Positions 1 to 8,092 of a stretch of DNA of 64,000 nucleotides are shown piece by piece. The stretch spans positions 12,179-76,178 of the forward strand of contig CAYVJA010000004.1 of assembly GCA_964451605.1 (NCBI GenBank), read 5' to 3'. Made by a program: the position numbers and the translations under genes. Within the stretch, counting starts at the first letter, position 1. Each line of letters starts with the position of its first letter. Under the pieces are notes generated by a model. It did no database searches. It saw only the letters and a list, made by a program, of their open reading frames with translations, and was not told the origin of the DNA. Origin of the DNA: JAQVSH01 sp964451605. GTDB lineage: Bacteria > Bacteroidota > Bacteroidia > Bacteroidales > UBA4181.

Positions 1-256
1 GAAGTTCATTCAAAAGCGCAAAGAGGAGATGCCTGAGGGCTCTTACACCACAAAACTCTTCTCGCGCGGCATTAATAAAATGGCGCAAAAGGTTGGAGAA
101 GAGGCCGTTGAAGTGGTTATTGAGGCCAAAGACAACAACGACGATCTTTTCCTGAACGAGTGCGCCGATTTAATGTACCATTACATCGTGCTTCTTACAG
201 CAAAGGGTTTTTCGCTTGATGACGTGGCTGCTATTCTGGCTTCTCGTCACAAATAG
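1..256 (+). CDS. hisIE: Phosphoribosyl-ATP diphosphatase part of HisIE, 3' end only
   Basis: This is the C-terminal end of histidine-biosynthesis HisE or HisIE, which hydrolyses phosphoribosyl-ATP to phosphoribosyl-AMP. The open frame runs in from the window edge (codons begin at base 2) and stops at TAG 254-256. Visible residues include EEMPEGSYTTKLFSRG and KVGEEAVEVVIEAKD, the MazG-like helical metal-binding motif with paired acidic residues, and a C-terminal LMYHYIVLL helix typical of HisE. The HisI half, expected upstream in Bacteroidales HisIE fusions, lies outside the window, so fusion is inferred. A 50-base perfect palindrome follows 75 bases downstream and probably ends the transcript. 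Confidence 0.93.
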   Translation, partial: KFIQKRKEEMPEGSYTTKLFSRGINKMAQKVGEEAVEVVIEAKDNNDDLFLNECADLMYHYIVLLTAKGFSLDDVAAILASRHK

Positions 257-331
257 CATCAGCCGTCGTTTGGACTTCCCCTCTTCTGTATTGCGTATTT
301 TGGATGGAGAGGTATGGATGATTGCAACTTC

Positions 332-381
332 AATATAAAAGGAGGCGGTTCCCCGGCCGGGGAACCGCCTCCTTTTATATT
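332..381. terminator. 50-base perfect palindrome, likely bidirectional terminator
   Basis: Bases 332-356 are the exact reverse complement of 357-381 (25 bp each arm, no spacer), with a GC-rich core (GGAGGCGGTTCCCCGG) and an A-rich foot on one side mirrored by TTTTATATT on the other. It sits between hisIE (plus strand) and the convergent PHP gene (minus strand), so either transcript would form a long hairpin followed by a U-rich stretch. Read as a rho-independent terminator serving both genes. Confidence 0.85.
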
Positions 382-396
382 GAGGGTAGACAGAAG

Positions 397-1470
397 TTAC
401 AGACTCAGAACGCTTGTTGTTCCGGTGTGCATATTGAGCACCTCCATTTTCAGTTCGTCTGAGCCTTTTGTGAATTTGCATTCTGTGGTTTGCCCTGCCC
501 CCAGTTTATACTTACCGCCTGCCGAACGGATTTCGTAGGGGATATCGGATTGGTTCGAAAAGTGATAGTAGTCCCATTTCTCGTCCGAACGGAATTTTCG
601 CCACTCTACCGAAGCCAGGAAAAGTGCCTTCAAATATTCCGGTTTTCCGGCCAGATGATGCGTTGAGTAGGCAATGGTTCTGCCGGCAAAGAGAGCCTCT
701 CTGATTCCGGCTTCACTGTGCTCTTTTACCAGCACAAGCGTCATATTCCGGAAATAGCTGTTGAGATTAATTTCACCCTCTATCAGCGTATGGGTATCGC
801 TGTTACCGAAGTGGGGCAGTTTCTTGTCGAAACACCACTGTACAGCATAGGGGTAGAATTCACTCCCGTTGAAAACCTCAATGCCGTGAATTTTCCCTGC
901 TTTAAAGAGTTTTTCCTGAAAAGGTCTTATGTAGCAGCTGTCGGTAGCCCATCCGGGATGGTTCCACAAAATGAAGGCATTCTGTGCAAGTGCTGCATCG
1001 ATTGCCGCTTCCGGATCATCTACCTTCAACGGATTGGCGTCCTGAATAAACAGAGCGTTAAAATGCCCAATATCCGGTTGCTGGCGAGTAATCTCGGCCC
1101 CCTTAATCAGGATAATCCCCAAGTTGTCGGCTGTCGATTTGGCCAGTTGGTGCGAGGAGTTGAAATCGCCCCCTTTTATGTAGTCTTTATGAGGCAAGTA
1201 TTCAATATGATCGGTGATGGAAATGGCATCGAGTCCATGTCCCCAGGCTTCAAAAATACGGATCTGGGGCCATACGTTCCCGTCGGAAAAAACCGTATGG
1301 GAGTGAAAGTCGCATTTTAACACCTTATAACCCAGCACATCCGGAATCCGGATATTGAGTCGTTCGTTGGGTCTTTTTTGTTGCGTGAATTTTACACAAT
1401 TCAGGTCTTGCGCAACTGCCGAAAAGCTGATGAAAACGGCGGCAAGAAAGAGAAAGAAAGATCGATTCAT
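397..1470 (-). CDS. Secreted PHP-domain metal-dependent phosphoesterase family protein
   Basis: The 357-residue product has a cleavable signal peptide (about residues 1-21, ending AVAQ) and a polymerase-and-histidinol-phosphatase (PHP) domain. PHP metal motifs visible in order are DFHSHTVFSDG (residues 54-64), ITDHIEY, KGAEITR, NHPGW and GNSDTH. Substrate is unknown; PHP proteins hydrolyse phosphoesters with two or three bound metals, and secreted Bacteroidetes members are uncharacterised as far as I know. The C-terminal 80 residues look like an added beta domain. The gene is convergent with hisIE across a palindromic terminator and lies downstream, on the same strand, of a Gfo/Idh gene from which an octamer repeat separates it. 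The ATG at 1468-1470 is the natural start because the signal peptide begins there. Confidence 0.85.
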   Translation of the reverse strand: MNRSFFLFLAAVFISFSAVAQDLNCVKFTQQKRPNERLNIRIPDVLGYKVLKCDFHSHTVFSDGNVWPQIRIFEAWGHGLDAISITDHIEYLPHKDYIKGGDFNSSHQLAKSTADNLGIILIKGAEITRQQPDIGHFNALFIQDANPLKVDDPEAAIDAALAQNAFILWNHPGWATDSCYIRPFQEKLFKAGKIHGIEVFNGSEFYPYAVQWCFDKKLPHFGNSDTHTLIEGEINLNSYFRNMTLVLVKEHSEAGIREALFAGRTIAYSTHHLAGKPEYLKALFLASVEWRKFRSDEKWDYYHFSNQSDIPYEIRSAGGKYKLGAGQTTECKFTKGSDELKMEVLNMHTGTTSVLSL

Positions 1471-1499
1471 AATTTTATGAGGGTGTGTGCGCTGTGCGC

Positions 1500-1595
1500 A
1501 AATGGTTAATAATTAGTGCTCTAGTGCTCTAGTGCTTTAGTGCTCTAGTGCTGCGCTTCGCGCGCTGGCGCAACATTAGAGTAGTAAAGCAACGC
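1500..1595. repeat. Octamer (AGTGCTCT) repeat array A with GC-rich cap
   Basis: Four octamers AGTGCTCT/AGTGCTTT occupy 1515-1546 and run into AGTGCTGCGCTTCGCGCGC (1547-1565), a GC-rich cap with GCGC-TTC-GCGC self-complementarity. The cap is followed by a degenerate reverse copy containing ATTAGAG (1575-1581). A single heptamer-like ATGGTTA lies just upstream (about 1502-1508). The array fills the gap between two minus-strand genes. Same family as the arrays near 4454-4714, 21712-21779 and 63031-63174. Confidence 0.8.
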
Positions 1596-1617
1596 GGAAG
1601 GGTCTGGAATTTGTATG

Positions 1618-2976
1618 TTAATACTGGAAGGGTTTGTTCCCGGCCATGATCTCCTGGGTGGTTTCGTCGAAGGTGACTCTTACTCCTGTACGGTAGGCGG
1701 CGTTGGCCATACCGCAGGCAATGGCGTGGTTGTAACCGGCCTCGACGGGGCAGTTGGTAGCGGTGTTCTTTGCTTTAACGCACTCCATCCAGTTGCGCAT
1801 GTGGGCTGTTGTGAGAGGGTCTCCGCCGGTGTTGGCTCCAGTGGCAGCAGTGATGTTGGGCAGTTTCGACTCCGGAAGAAGATTCTCCTTCATGTTCATG
1901 GCCGCTGCTTCGTTTTTGCCCAATCCGCCACCGGGAGTGATACTATTGTTGTCGAGGTTAAGTGTACCCCCGTTCGAGAAGTAGAGCTCTTTGGTTCCTC
2001 CGGCAGAGTTGCTGAAGCGGGAGGAGTAAATTACCTGGAAGCCTTCCGAGGGGTCATTGAATGGGCCGTAATCGAAGACTGCGGTCAGGGTGTCGGCGTT
2101 GGTTCGGCCGTCTTTCCACTGATAGATACCCCCGTTGGCAGCCACGCTGCGGGGATGCGCTAATCCGGTGAACCAGTGAACCGTATCAATTTGGTGGCAC
2201 ATCCACTGCCCGGGAATGCCCGACGAAAAGGGCCAGAACAAACGATATTCCAAATATTTACGGGGATCCCACTCCATATAGGGCCGATTCATCAGGAAGC
2301 GGTTCCAGTCGGTATCCTCCTGACGGATTTCAGCACACAGTTTGGGCAGGCGCCAACGTCCGGGCTGGTTTACATTCCATGTCATCTCGGCCATCACAAT
2401 CTTGCCGAATTTTCCGCTCTTGATATATTCGTTGGCTGCCTGATAATTGGCTCCGCTGCGTCGTTGCGAACCAATCTGTACCACAATGCCTGCCTCTTTA
2501 ACCGCCTTGAGAGCCACTTTGGCATCGGCCATGGTTTCGGCGAAGGGTTTTTCTACATAGGCGTGTTTCTTGGCACGGGCAGCCTCGGCCAGGTGAAGGG
2601 AATGCTGAAAGTCGGCAGTACTGATGATTACGGCATCAACCGAATTGCTGTCGTAAAGCTCTTCGTTATTGCGGTACAGGGCAATATCCCAGCCACCTTT
2701 CTCTTTGATAATCTTCTTGCCTTCGTCGCGACGCCGGCTCCAGATATCGGAAAGGGCTGCAATTTCGAAACCCAGATCTTTGGCATTGGCAATAAATCCG
2801 GGGAGAAGCGATGCCTTAAAACGATCGGAGAAACCTACAATGCCAACTCGAATCATCTCGTTTGAGCCAACGATCCGGTTATAACTTTTTGCGCTAAATC
2901 CGGGAACGATACCTCCGAATGAGAGGAGAGCGCTTCCTGCAGCTGCTTTCTTTAAAAAATCACGTCTTGTTGTCAT
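1618..2976 (-). CDS. Gfo/Idh/MocA family oxidoreductase with Tat signal
   Basis: The 452-residue protein starts MTTRRDFLKKAAAG, a twin-arginine signal, so it is probably exported folded with its nicotinamide cofactor. A Rossmann N-terminal domain follows (IRVGIVGFSDRF; the usual GxGxxG is degenerate here), then the Gfo/Idh signature YVEKPFAETMADA with the Glu-Lys-Pro triad, and a C-terminal alpha/beta domain containing GGDPLTTAHMRNWMECV. Family members oxidise or reduce sugars, inositols or related polyols; the substrate cannot be read from sequence. A paralogue with a similar signal is encoded at 44382-45719. Divergent from galK, with a TAACTTTG -7 candidate at 3061-3068 on the minus strand. 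Confidence 0.88.
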   Translation of the reverse strand: MTTRRDFLKKAAAGSALLSFGGIVPGFSAKSYNRIVGSNEMIRVGIVGFSDRFKASLLPGFIANAKDLGFEIAALSDIWSRRRDEGKKIIKEKGGWDIALYRNNEELYDSNSVDAVIISTADFQHSLHLAEAARAKKHAYVEKPFAETMADAKVALKAVKEAGIVVQIGSQRRSGANYQAANEYIKSGKFGKIVMAEMTWNVNQPGRWRLPKLCAEIRQEDTDWNRFLMNRPYMEWDPRKYLEYRLFWPFSSGIPGQWMCHQIDTVHWFTGLAHPRSVAANGGIYQWKDGRTNADTLTAVFDYGPFNDPSEGFQVIYSSRFSNSAGGTKELYFSNGGTLNLDNNSITPGGGLGKNEAAAMNMKENLLPESKLPNITAATGANTGGDPLTTAHMRNWMECVKAKNTATNCPVEAGYNHAIACGMANAAYRTGVRVTFDETTQEIMAGNKPFQY

Positions 2977-3060
2977 GCCAAATTACGCTTTGTGAGGGTT
3001 AATGATTCTTGGTGCACCGTGTGCGCACACAAACGATCAGTAAAAGTGGAACAGATTTAC

Positions 3061-3153
3061 CAAAGTTAACAACGAATGTGTGGAAAACAAGCCAAAACAG
3101 CCATTATTTTGCCTTCGAACCATATGCAATCGGTTGCTTTTTTTCTACCTTTG
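3061..3153. promoter_or_regulatory. Divergent -7 boxes for the oxidoreductase and galK
   Basis: TAACTTTG on the minus strand (3061-3068) lies 85 bases before the oxidoreductase ATG, and TACCTTTG on the plus strand (3146-3153) lies about 80 bases before the galK ATG. Both match the Bacteroidetes -7 consensus TAnnTTTG; no good TTTG -33 box at 19-21 bases was found for either. A small hairpin GGTATG/CATACC (3177-3195) lies in the galK leader. Confidence 0.5.
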
Positions 3154-3232
3154 ATTTCTAAACGTGCGGGTGCTTTGGTATGTGCCCTCTCATACCGCAA
3201 ACTTTATTCGTCCTACATCAAATTTTCGTAAT

Positions 3233-4393
3233 ATGAATCTTTCGTCGTTGAAGCAATCATTTATTCAGAAGTATGGAGAATCCGGGGGAGAACCTCGTCT
3301 GTTTTTTTCACCGGGTCGTGTGAACCTGATTGGTGAACATACTGATTATAACGGAGGGTATGTGTTTCCCTGCGCCCTGAGTTTTGGCACCTATCTGGCA
3401 ATCCGTCCCATCGCCGGGAGTGAGTATCGTTTTGCTACCTTAAATTTCGACTATACTGCCTCTGTGCCTTTCAATGAGATTGCCACAAAGAAAGGCGATG
3501 CCTGGATTAACTACCCTTTGGGTGTAATTAATCAACTGGTGGCTCGCGGAATGAGTTTAAAGGGTTTCGAAATGTTATACTGGGGGAATATTCCCAATGG
3601 AGCCGGGCTCTCCTCTTCTGCGTCGATTGAGGTGGTGACAGCTTTCGCTCTGAACACCCTGCTCTCGCTGGGTCTTGAAAAACTCGAATTGGTTAAGCTA
3701 TCGCAGGCTGCAGAGAATCAATTTGTTGGGGTAAATTGTGGTATTATGGATCAGTTTGCCGTAGGAATGGGGAAGAAGGAGCATGCCATGGCTCTCGATT
3801 GCAACACACTTTATTATGAACATGTTCCCGTTGCTCTGGGCGATTACCGTCTGATGATCGGAAATACCAATAAGCGCCGCGGTCTGGCCGACTCCAAATA
3901 CAATGAACGTCGCGCCGAATGTGATTCGGCTGTAGTCTCGCTGCAAAAAGTTCGCGATATCAAAACCCTTTGTGAACTCTCACTGGAAGATTTCCTTACC
4001 GTTCAGTCTGTAATTGAAAACGAAGTAGTTCTTCGCCGTGCCCGTCATGCTATCTCCGAGCACCAAAGGGTAAAAGATGCTGTCAAAGCCCTCAAAGCAG
4101 GAGAACTGGTGAAATTTGGCGCAATGATGAACGCGTCGCACGACTCCCTCCGTCACGATTACGAAGTAACCGGTTTCGAACTTGACACCATGGTAGAGGC
4201 CGCCCGCAATATTCCCGGCGTAATCGGTTCGCGTATGACCGGCGCCGGTTTTGGCGGTTGCACCGTAACCCTCTTGCACAAAGACAGCATTGATGCCTTC
4301 AAAACCCGGGTAGCTGCCGAATACACCGCTAAAACCGGATTGACCCCGGAGTTCTATCTGGCCGAAATTGGCGACGGAGTGAAAGAGTTGTAG
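3233..4393 (+). CDS. galK: Galactokinase
   Basis: Galactokinase phosphorylates galactose at C1 with ATP, the first committed Leloir step, in the cytoplasm. The GHMP-kinase layout is clear: galactokinase signature GRVNLIGEHTDYNGGYVFP near the N-terminus, ATP-binding PNGAGLSSSASIEV, catalytic-base region CGIMDQFAVGMG, and C-terminal GSRMTGAGFGGCTVTL. The product is 386 residues, the usual length. An upstream in-frame GTG at 3164 would add 23 residues, but homologous proteins begin close to the ATG at 3233 and the -7 box at 3146-3153 leaves a plausible leader. No galT or galE is adjacent. A strong hairpin terminator overlaps the bases just after the stop. Confidence 0.96.
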   Translation: MNLSSLKQSFIQKYGESGGEPRLFFSPGRVNLIGEHTDYNGGYVFPCALSFGTYLAIRPIAGSEYRFATLNFDYTASVPFNEIATKKGDAWINYPLGVINQLVARGMSLKGFEMLYWGNIPNGAGLSSSASIEVVTAFALNTLLSLGLEKLELVKLSQAAENQFVGVNCGIMDQFAVGMGKKEHAMALDCNTLYYEHVPVALGDYRLMIGNTNKRRGLADSKYNERRAECDSAVVSLQKVRDIKTLCELSLEDFLTVQSVIENEVVLRRARHAISEHQRVKDAVKALKAGELVKFGAMMNASHDSLRHDYEVTGFELDTMVEAARNIPGVIGSRMTGAGFGGCTVTLLHKDSIDAFKTRVAAEYTAKTGLTPEFYLAEIGDGVKEL

Positions 4394-4395
4394 TC

Positions 4396-4453
4396 GCATT
4401 TTAAAGAAAGAGCCCCTGAAGCATTTGCTTCAGGGGCTCTTTCTTTAAAATGC
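4396..4453. terminator. Perfect 28-bp stem terminator after galK
   Basis: Bases 4396-4423 pair without mismatch with 4426-4453, leaving only TT unpaired at the tip. The stem contains AGAAAGAGCCCCTGAAGCA and its complement, with A-rich foot and T-rich end, so it can act as an intrinsic terminator on both strands between galK (plus) and ribH (minus). It starts three bases after the galK stop. Confidence 0.88.
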
Positions 4454-4714
4454 TCCAAAGCTCTAATGCTTCAAAGTGCAAATGCACTGTGCGCAAGTGC
4501 TCTAGTGCATCGAAGCGCGAACGCGCTTCAAGTGCTGCGCTTCGCGCGGATGGAACAGTGATGTGATGATTGGGGTGACGTGGAATGTTACCTCCAATTA
4601 GGCGGAACCAAAGCGTATACGCGCCTGCGCGTTTTATGTCATTAGAGCATTGCGCGAAGCGCAGCATTAGAGCATTAGAGCACTAGAGCACTAGAGCATT
4701 TGCGCGAAGCGCAA
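4449..4714. repeat. Inverted pair of octamer arrays between galK and ribH (array B)
   Basis: This 326-base intergenic stretch holds no gene. Bases about 4449-4549 carry degenerate octamers (AATGCTCC, AAAGCTCT, AGTGCTCT, AGTGCATC) ending in AGTGCTGCGCTTCGCGCG. Bases about 4640-4714 carry the reverse complement: GCGCGAAGCGCAGCATTAG, then repeated AGAGCATT/AGAGCACT units and a final GCGCGAAGCGCAAC. About 90 bases of unique sequence (4550-4639) separate the arms. The right arm ends five bases before the ribH stop codon. The architecture resembles a non-coding element with inverted ends, but no transposase or target duplication was seen. Confidence 0.75.
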
Positions 4715-4719
4715 CGGTG

Positions 4720-5202
4720 TTATTGTGCGGTGAATTTACGGTGGAGGGCAACCATTTTGATGGCGGTAACGGCGGCTTCGTCGCCTTTGTTGCCATGCTT
4801 GCCTCCGGCGCGGTCGGTGGCTTGTTGTTGGTTGTCGGTGGTNNNNNNNNNNNNNNNNNNNNNNNNNNNCATTACGCGCGAGATGCCTTCCGTGACTCCC
4901 ATACATACGTAGTCGAAGTGGGGGGTGCCGCCGCGAACTACACAACCGAGACAGATGATGGCGTCGATGTTGGTGTATTCGGCTAAGAATTGGGCCCCGA
5001 GCGGGAGTTCGAAGCTGCCGGGTACAAAATTGATCTGAATGTTATCGGGGTCGGCACCCTGCCGGAGGAGGGTTTGCACAGCACCCTCTTTCAGGGCGTT
5101 GGTAATTTCGGGGTTCCACTCGGAGACCACCAGACCAAAGCGCATGCCTGCGGCCGAGGGTACGTTGGCCTCAAGGTATTCCGATAGATTGGTTGTTGCC
5201 AT
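4720..5202 (-). CDS. ribH: 6,7-dimethyl-8-ribityllumazine synthase (interrupted by gap)
   Basis: Lumazine synthase condenses 5-amino-6-ribitylamino-uracil with dihydroxybutanone phosphate, the penultimate riboflavin step, in an icosahedral cytoplasmic shell. Diagnostic motifs are [38 protein letters not shown] and [20 protein letters not shown]. Assembly gap 4843-4869 removes the stretch between [10 protein letters not shown] and TTDNQQQ; the 27 Ns keep the frame as nine unknown residues, whereas the family usually has about twelve there, so the gap size is approximate. Stop TAA is five bases from an octamer array. The gene lies eight bases downstream of the TPR gene and is probably cotranscribed with it. 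Confidence 0.95.
   Translation of the reverse strand: MATTNLSEYLEANVPSAAGMRFGLVVSEWNPEITNALKEGAVQTLLRQGADPDNIQINFVPGSFELPLGAQFLAEYTNIDAIICLGCVVRGGTPHFDYVCMGVTEGISRVMXXXXXXXXXTTDNQQQATDRAGGKHGNKGDEAAVTAIKMVALHRKFTAQ
4843..4869. other. ribH: Assembly gap (27 N) inside ribH
   Basis: Twenty-seven unknown bases replace a conserved part of lumazine synthase. The frame is preserved across the run, but family length suggests about 36 bases are missing. Confidence 0.99.
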
Positions 5203-5210
5203 ATCTGCCT

Positions 5211-5906
5211 CTATTTGGCTTGCAAGGCTTCCAGTCGGGCAATGTATTTTTCCATGTTGCGACCTTCTACACTTGCAGGAAATTCGTTGCGAATTCGTTT
5301 GAAGAGGGTCAGCGCTTTGTCGGGCCGATTGAGTTGCTCCTGAAGCAGAGCGGCCCGGAACAGGTAGAGAGGCGTAGAGAAATCGTTCTCTACATTATTG
5401 GCTGCCTTGATGTAGTAATTGATGGCCTCCTCCGGATTTTCGAGTTCGGCATAGGCGTCGCCAATGGCTCCTAAGGCTATGTTCGAAACCATGTTGTCGG
5501 TTCCGTCGAAGGAGGAGAGCATGTCGATGGCTTCCTGGTACTGACCCAGACGAAGGTAGCAAACACCGGCATAATATTTTGCCAGGTTGCCGGCGGGCGT
5601 GATGGAGTACTCATCGGCAACGGCCAGAAAACCCATATTGCTTCCGTCACCGTTAAGTGCCAGATTGAAAGAGTCTTTTTCGAAATGTTGTTCGGCTACA
5701 AACATCTGCGCCTGAGCTTCGGTACCGAGCGGCTCCAGATAGAGTTTGTTAAAACCGATATATAAGCCGATGGCCAGAATGATACCGCCAAGGATAATAC
5801 TCAGGCTCTTCTTGTTTTCCAGAATGAAGATTTCGGTTTTGGAGAGCGCGCTTTCGATATTTTCGATGGTTTCGGCTTTGGGTGCTTCTTTTGTCGCTTT
5901 TGACAT
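5211..5906 (-). CDS. Membrane-anchored tetratricopeptide repeat protein
   Basis: The 231-residue protein starts MSKATKEAPKAETIENIESAL, has one transmembrane segment (about residues 35-55, SIILGGIILAIGLYIGF) and then TPR-type helical hairpins (AKYYAGVCYLRLGQYQEAID, ALGAIGDAYAELENPEEAIN, ALLQEQLNRPDKALTLFKRI). The layout resembles YfgM-like or tol-pal-type scaffold proteins, with the repeats likely periplasmic. ATG at 5904-5906 is chosen over the longer frame because the upstream part has no domain and crosses the promoter; TACATTTG at 5954-5961 on this strand is a good -7 box. It sits eight bases before ribH and divergent from recF. Confidence 0.85.
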   Translation of the reverse strand: MSKATKEAPKAETIENIESALSKTEIFILENKKSLSIILGGIILAIGLYIGFNKLYLEPLGTEAQAQMFVAEQHFEKDSFNLALNGDGSNMGFLAVADEYSITPAGNLAKYYAGVCYLRLGQYQEAIDMLSSFDGTDNMVSNIALGAIGDAYAELENPEEAINYYIKAANNVENDFSTPLYLFRAALLQEQLNRPDKALTLFKRIRNEFPASVEGRNMEKYIARLEALQAK

Positions 5907-5953
5907 GATCGGAGTTTTTTTATAGCAGTAGAATCCTATTTTTAAAATAAGCG

Positions 5954-6028
5954 CAAATGTACTGTTTTTCGTTCGAATTAACCTACTGTTACCATTCTTT
6001 TTTGCCACGAGAATAATCTTTACTTTTG
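5954..6028. promoter_or_regulatory. Divergent -7 boxes for the TPR-ribH operon and recF
   Basis: TACATTTG on the minus strand (5954-5961) is 48 bases before the TPR gene ATG. TACTTTTG on the plus strand (6021-6028) is 24 bases before the recF ATG, with a TTTG at 6001-6004 spaced 16 bases, slightly shorter than the 19-21 expected for the Bacteroidetes -33 element. Confidence 0.55.
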
Positions 6029-6051
6029 TGGAAACCCCTTGCACGCAAGCT

Positions 6052-7167
6052 ATGTATCTTTCGAAACTTACTTTGTTGAACTTCAAGAACTACGAGCAGG
6101 TCTGCGTGGAGCCGGGTCCTGGGGTGAACTGTTTTGTGGGGAACAACGGGGTGGGTAAAACCAATGTACTCGATGCGGTACACTATCTTTCGCTATGTAA
6201 AAGTTTCTTTCATACCCCCGATACACAGAATATCCGCCATGAAGCTCCCTTTTTTGTGATTGAAGGGGAGTATCAGGTTTCCGATGCCACCGAACACCTC
6301 TATTGTGGGGTAAAGCGTGGGGCCAGGAAGCGGTTTCGTCGCAATAAGAAAGATTACGAACGTTTCTCCGATCATATCGGGCTCTTCCCGTTGGTTATGG
6401 TTTCGCCTTTCGACTCCGGATTGATCTGGGAGGGGAGTGAAGAGCGACGCAGGATGATGGATGAGGTGATTTCGCAATTCGATTCCGACTACCTTTCGCA
6501 GTTGGTTTCGTATAACCGTGTACTTACGCAACGTAATTCATTATTGAAGCAGTGGGCCGAAACCGGTGTTCCGGCTCGTGGCGTTTTAGAGGCACTGAAT
6601 GAGCAACTTGCAGTTTTTGGGAGTAAGATTTTTGCTGTCAGAACCCTTTTTGTTGAGGAGTTGCTGCCGGTTTTTTACGATTTCTATTCGATGATCTCTT
6701 TGCAGCGTGAGGTGCCCGGATTAGTCTATCAATCAGCACTTTCTGAAACCTCGCTTTCTACGTTGCTGAAGGCTTCTGCTGCAAAAGATCTTGCACTGCA
6801 ATATACTTCAACCGGGATTCATCGCGATGATCTGCTCTTTACGCTCGGAGGGTATCCTCTCAAACGAACCGGTTCGCAGGGGCAGCAGAAGAGTTTTCTG
6901 ACGGCGTTAAAATTGGCAGTATTCGAATTTATCAGATCGAAAAGAGGGGTGGTCCCTATCCTGCTTCTCGATGATATTTTCGATAAGTTCGACCGGCAGC
7001 GGGTGGAGCGAATTCTGCAGTTGGTCTCCGGCGACAGATTCGGGCAAATTTTTATTACCGACACGCATCCTGAACGGATGGAGCAGATGTTGCGTTCGAC
7101 CTCTGCATCTTTTCGGCTGTTTGAGGTGGCTAATAACCAAATTACTCCCTATTATGCGGCACAGTAA
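6052..7167 (+). CDS. recF: DNA replication and repair protein RecF
   Basis: RecF is an SMC-like ATPase that helps load RecA at single-strand gaps with RecO and RecR. The 371-residue protein has Walker A GNNGVGKT (residues 30-37), the ABC-type signature GSQGQQKSFLTALKLA and Walker B PILLLDDIFDKFD, in the right order, and the usual N-terminal start LSKLTLLNFKNYE. ATG 6052 is preferred over the upstream in-frame codon at 6028, which lies inside the -7 box. The last 14 bases overlap the start of the DUF721 gene, so translational coupling is likely. Confidence 0.96.
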   Translation: MYLSKLTLLNFKNYEQVCVEPGPGVNCFVGNNGVGKTNVLDAVHYLSLCKSFFHTPDTQNIRHEAPFFVIEGEYQVSDATEHLYCGVKRGARKRFRRNKKDYERFSDHIGLFPLVMVSPFDSGLIWEGSEERRRMMDEVISQFDSDYLSQLVSYNRVLTQRNSLLKQWAETGVPARGVLEALNEQLAVFGSKIFAVRTLFVEELLPVFYDFYSMISLQREVPGLVYQSALSETSLSTLLKASAAKDLALQYTSTGIHRDDLLFTLGGYPLKRTGSQGQQKSFLTALKLAVFEFIRSKRGVVPILLLDDIFDKFDRQRVERILQLVSGDRFGQIFITDTHPERMEQMLRSTSASFRLFEVANNQITPYYAAQ

Positions 7168-7444
7168 AACCGAGAATCTGGGAACGCTTCTGGCGCAATT
7201 GGTTAAGCAGTATAATTTGGAAGGAAAACTTCTGGAGGTGAAGGCTGTTAAGGCATGGGAAACCCTTTTTGGAAGTGCAGTAACCCGCCATACTGAACGC
7301 GTTGAAGTGAAAAACCGCACCTTATACGTCTACCTTCGGTCGTCGGTTGTGCGTAACGAGTTGATGATGCAGAAAAGCCGGATTGTGGAGACAATCAACG
7401 AGAGGGTGGGTGCCAGCGTGATAGACCGGGTGGTTTTCCGATAG
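7154..7444 (+). CDS. DUF721 family protein
   Basis: This 96-residue protein starts at ATG 7154 inside the end of recF, giving MRHSKTENLGTLLAQLVK. It matches the DUF721 (DciA-like) profile: an N-terminal helix, the WETLFGSAVTRHTERVEVKNR core and the YVYLRSSVVRNELMMQK segment. In other bacteria DciA recruits the replicative helicase, and DUF721 genes often sit next to recF, gyrB or dnaN; a replication role is inferred here, not shown. It ends four bases before the convergent folE stop, with no terminator between them. Confidence 0.85.
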   Translation: MRHSKTENLGTLLAQLVKQYNLEGKLLEVKAVKAWETLFGSAVTRHTERVEVKNRTLYVYLRSSVVRNELMMQKSRIVETINERVGASVIDRVVFR

Positions 7445-7448
7445 GTAA

Positions 7449-8078
7449 TTATCTTCCTATGTGATGCATAAACTCTTCGCGGGTGCGGGGATCGCGAAGG
7501 AAGGCTCCGGTAAAAGCCGATGTGGTGGTAATGGAGTTCTGTTTCTGTACCCCTCTCATCATCATGCAGAGATGTTGTGCTTCAATCACAACCGCAACGC
7601 CCAGCGGATTGAGGGCCGACTGGATGCAGTCGCGGATTTGCATGGTGAGCCGCTCCTGCACCTGAAGACGCCGTGAGAAAGCATCAACTACTCTGGCAAT
7701 CTTACTGAGTCCGGTAATCTTACCGTCGGGTATATAGGCAATATGGGCTTTCCCGAAAAAGGGTATCAGATGGTGTTCGCACAGCGAATAGACCTCGATA
7801 TCTTTTACCAGAACCATCTGTTTGTAATCTTCCTGAAAGAGCGCAGAGGCAAGTATTTGTTCCGGATCAATTCCATAACCCTGCGTCAGGAATTGCATGG
7901 CCTTCGAGACGCGTTCGGGGGTCTTTTCAAGTCCCTCTCTCCGGGGGTCCGGATCGATTATGTTCAGAACCTCGCGGTATAGACCTGAAAGTTTCTCGGT
8001 ACGCTCTTTTCCGAAACGCTCAATCCGGGCATATCCGGTTTCGTCGCTGCCATCGTGTTCTTTAAAGATGTAGTCCAT
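7449..8078 (-). CDS. folE: GTP cyclohydrolase I
   Basis: GTP cyclohydrolase I converts GTP to 7,8-dihydroneopterin triphosphate, the entry to folate and tetrahydropterin synthesis. The 209-residue protein has the family signatures [20 protein letters not shown], with the zinc Cys and catalytic His-His, [20 protein letters not shown] and the second zinc ligand in [16 protein letters not shown]. Length fits type IA enzymes without the long eukaryotic extension. It is convergent with DUF721 (4 bases apart) and divergent from kdsB. Confidence 0.97.
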   Translation of the reverse strand: MDYIFKEHDGSDETGYARIERFGKERTEKLSGLYREVLNIIDPDPRREGLEKTPERVSKAMQFLTQGYGIDPEQILASALFQEDYKQMVLVKDIEVYSLCEHHLIPFFGKAHIAYIPDGKITGLSKIARVVDAFSRRLQVQERLTMQIRDCIQSALNPLGVAVVIEAQHLCMMMRGVQKQNSITTTSAFTGAFLRDPRTREEFMHHIGR

Positions 8079-8092
8079 GGGTCAATTTATTT

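Noticed and set aside
1618..2976. Gfo/Idh gene as part of a sugar operon with galK
   Set aside because: The genes are divergent with separate -7 boxes, and Gfo/Idh substrates cannot be read from sequence.
4401..4667. 88-codon minus-strand open frame in the galK-ribH gap
   Set aside because: It is made of terminator and octamer repeat sequence, with repetitive composition and no homology.
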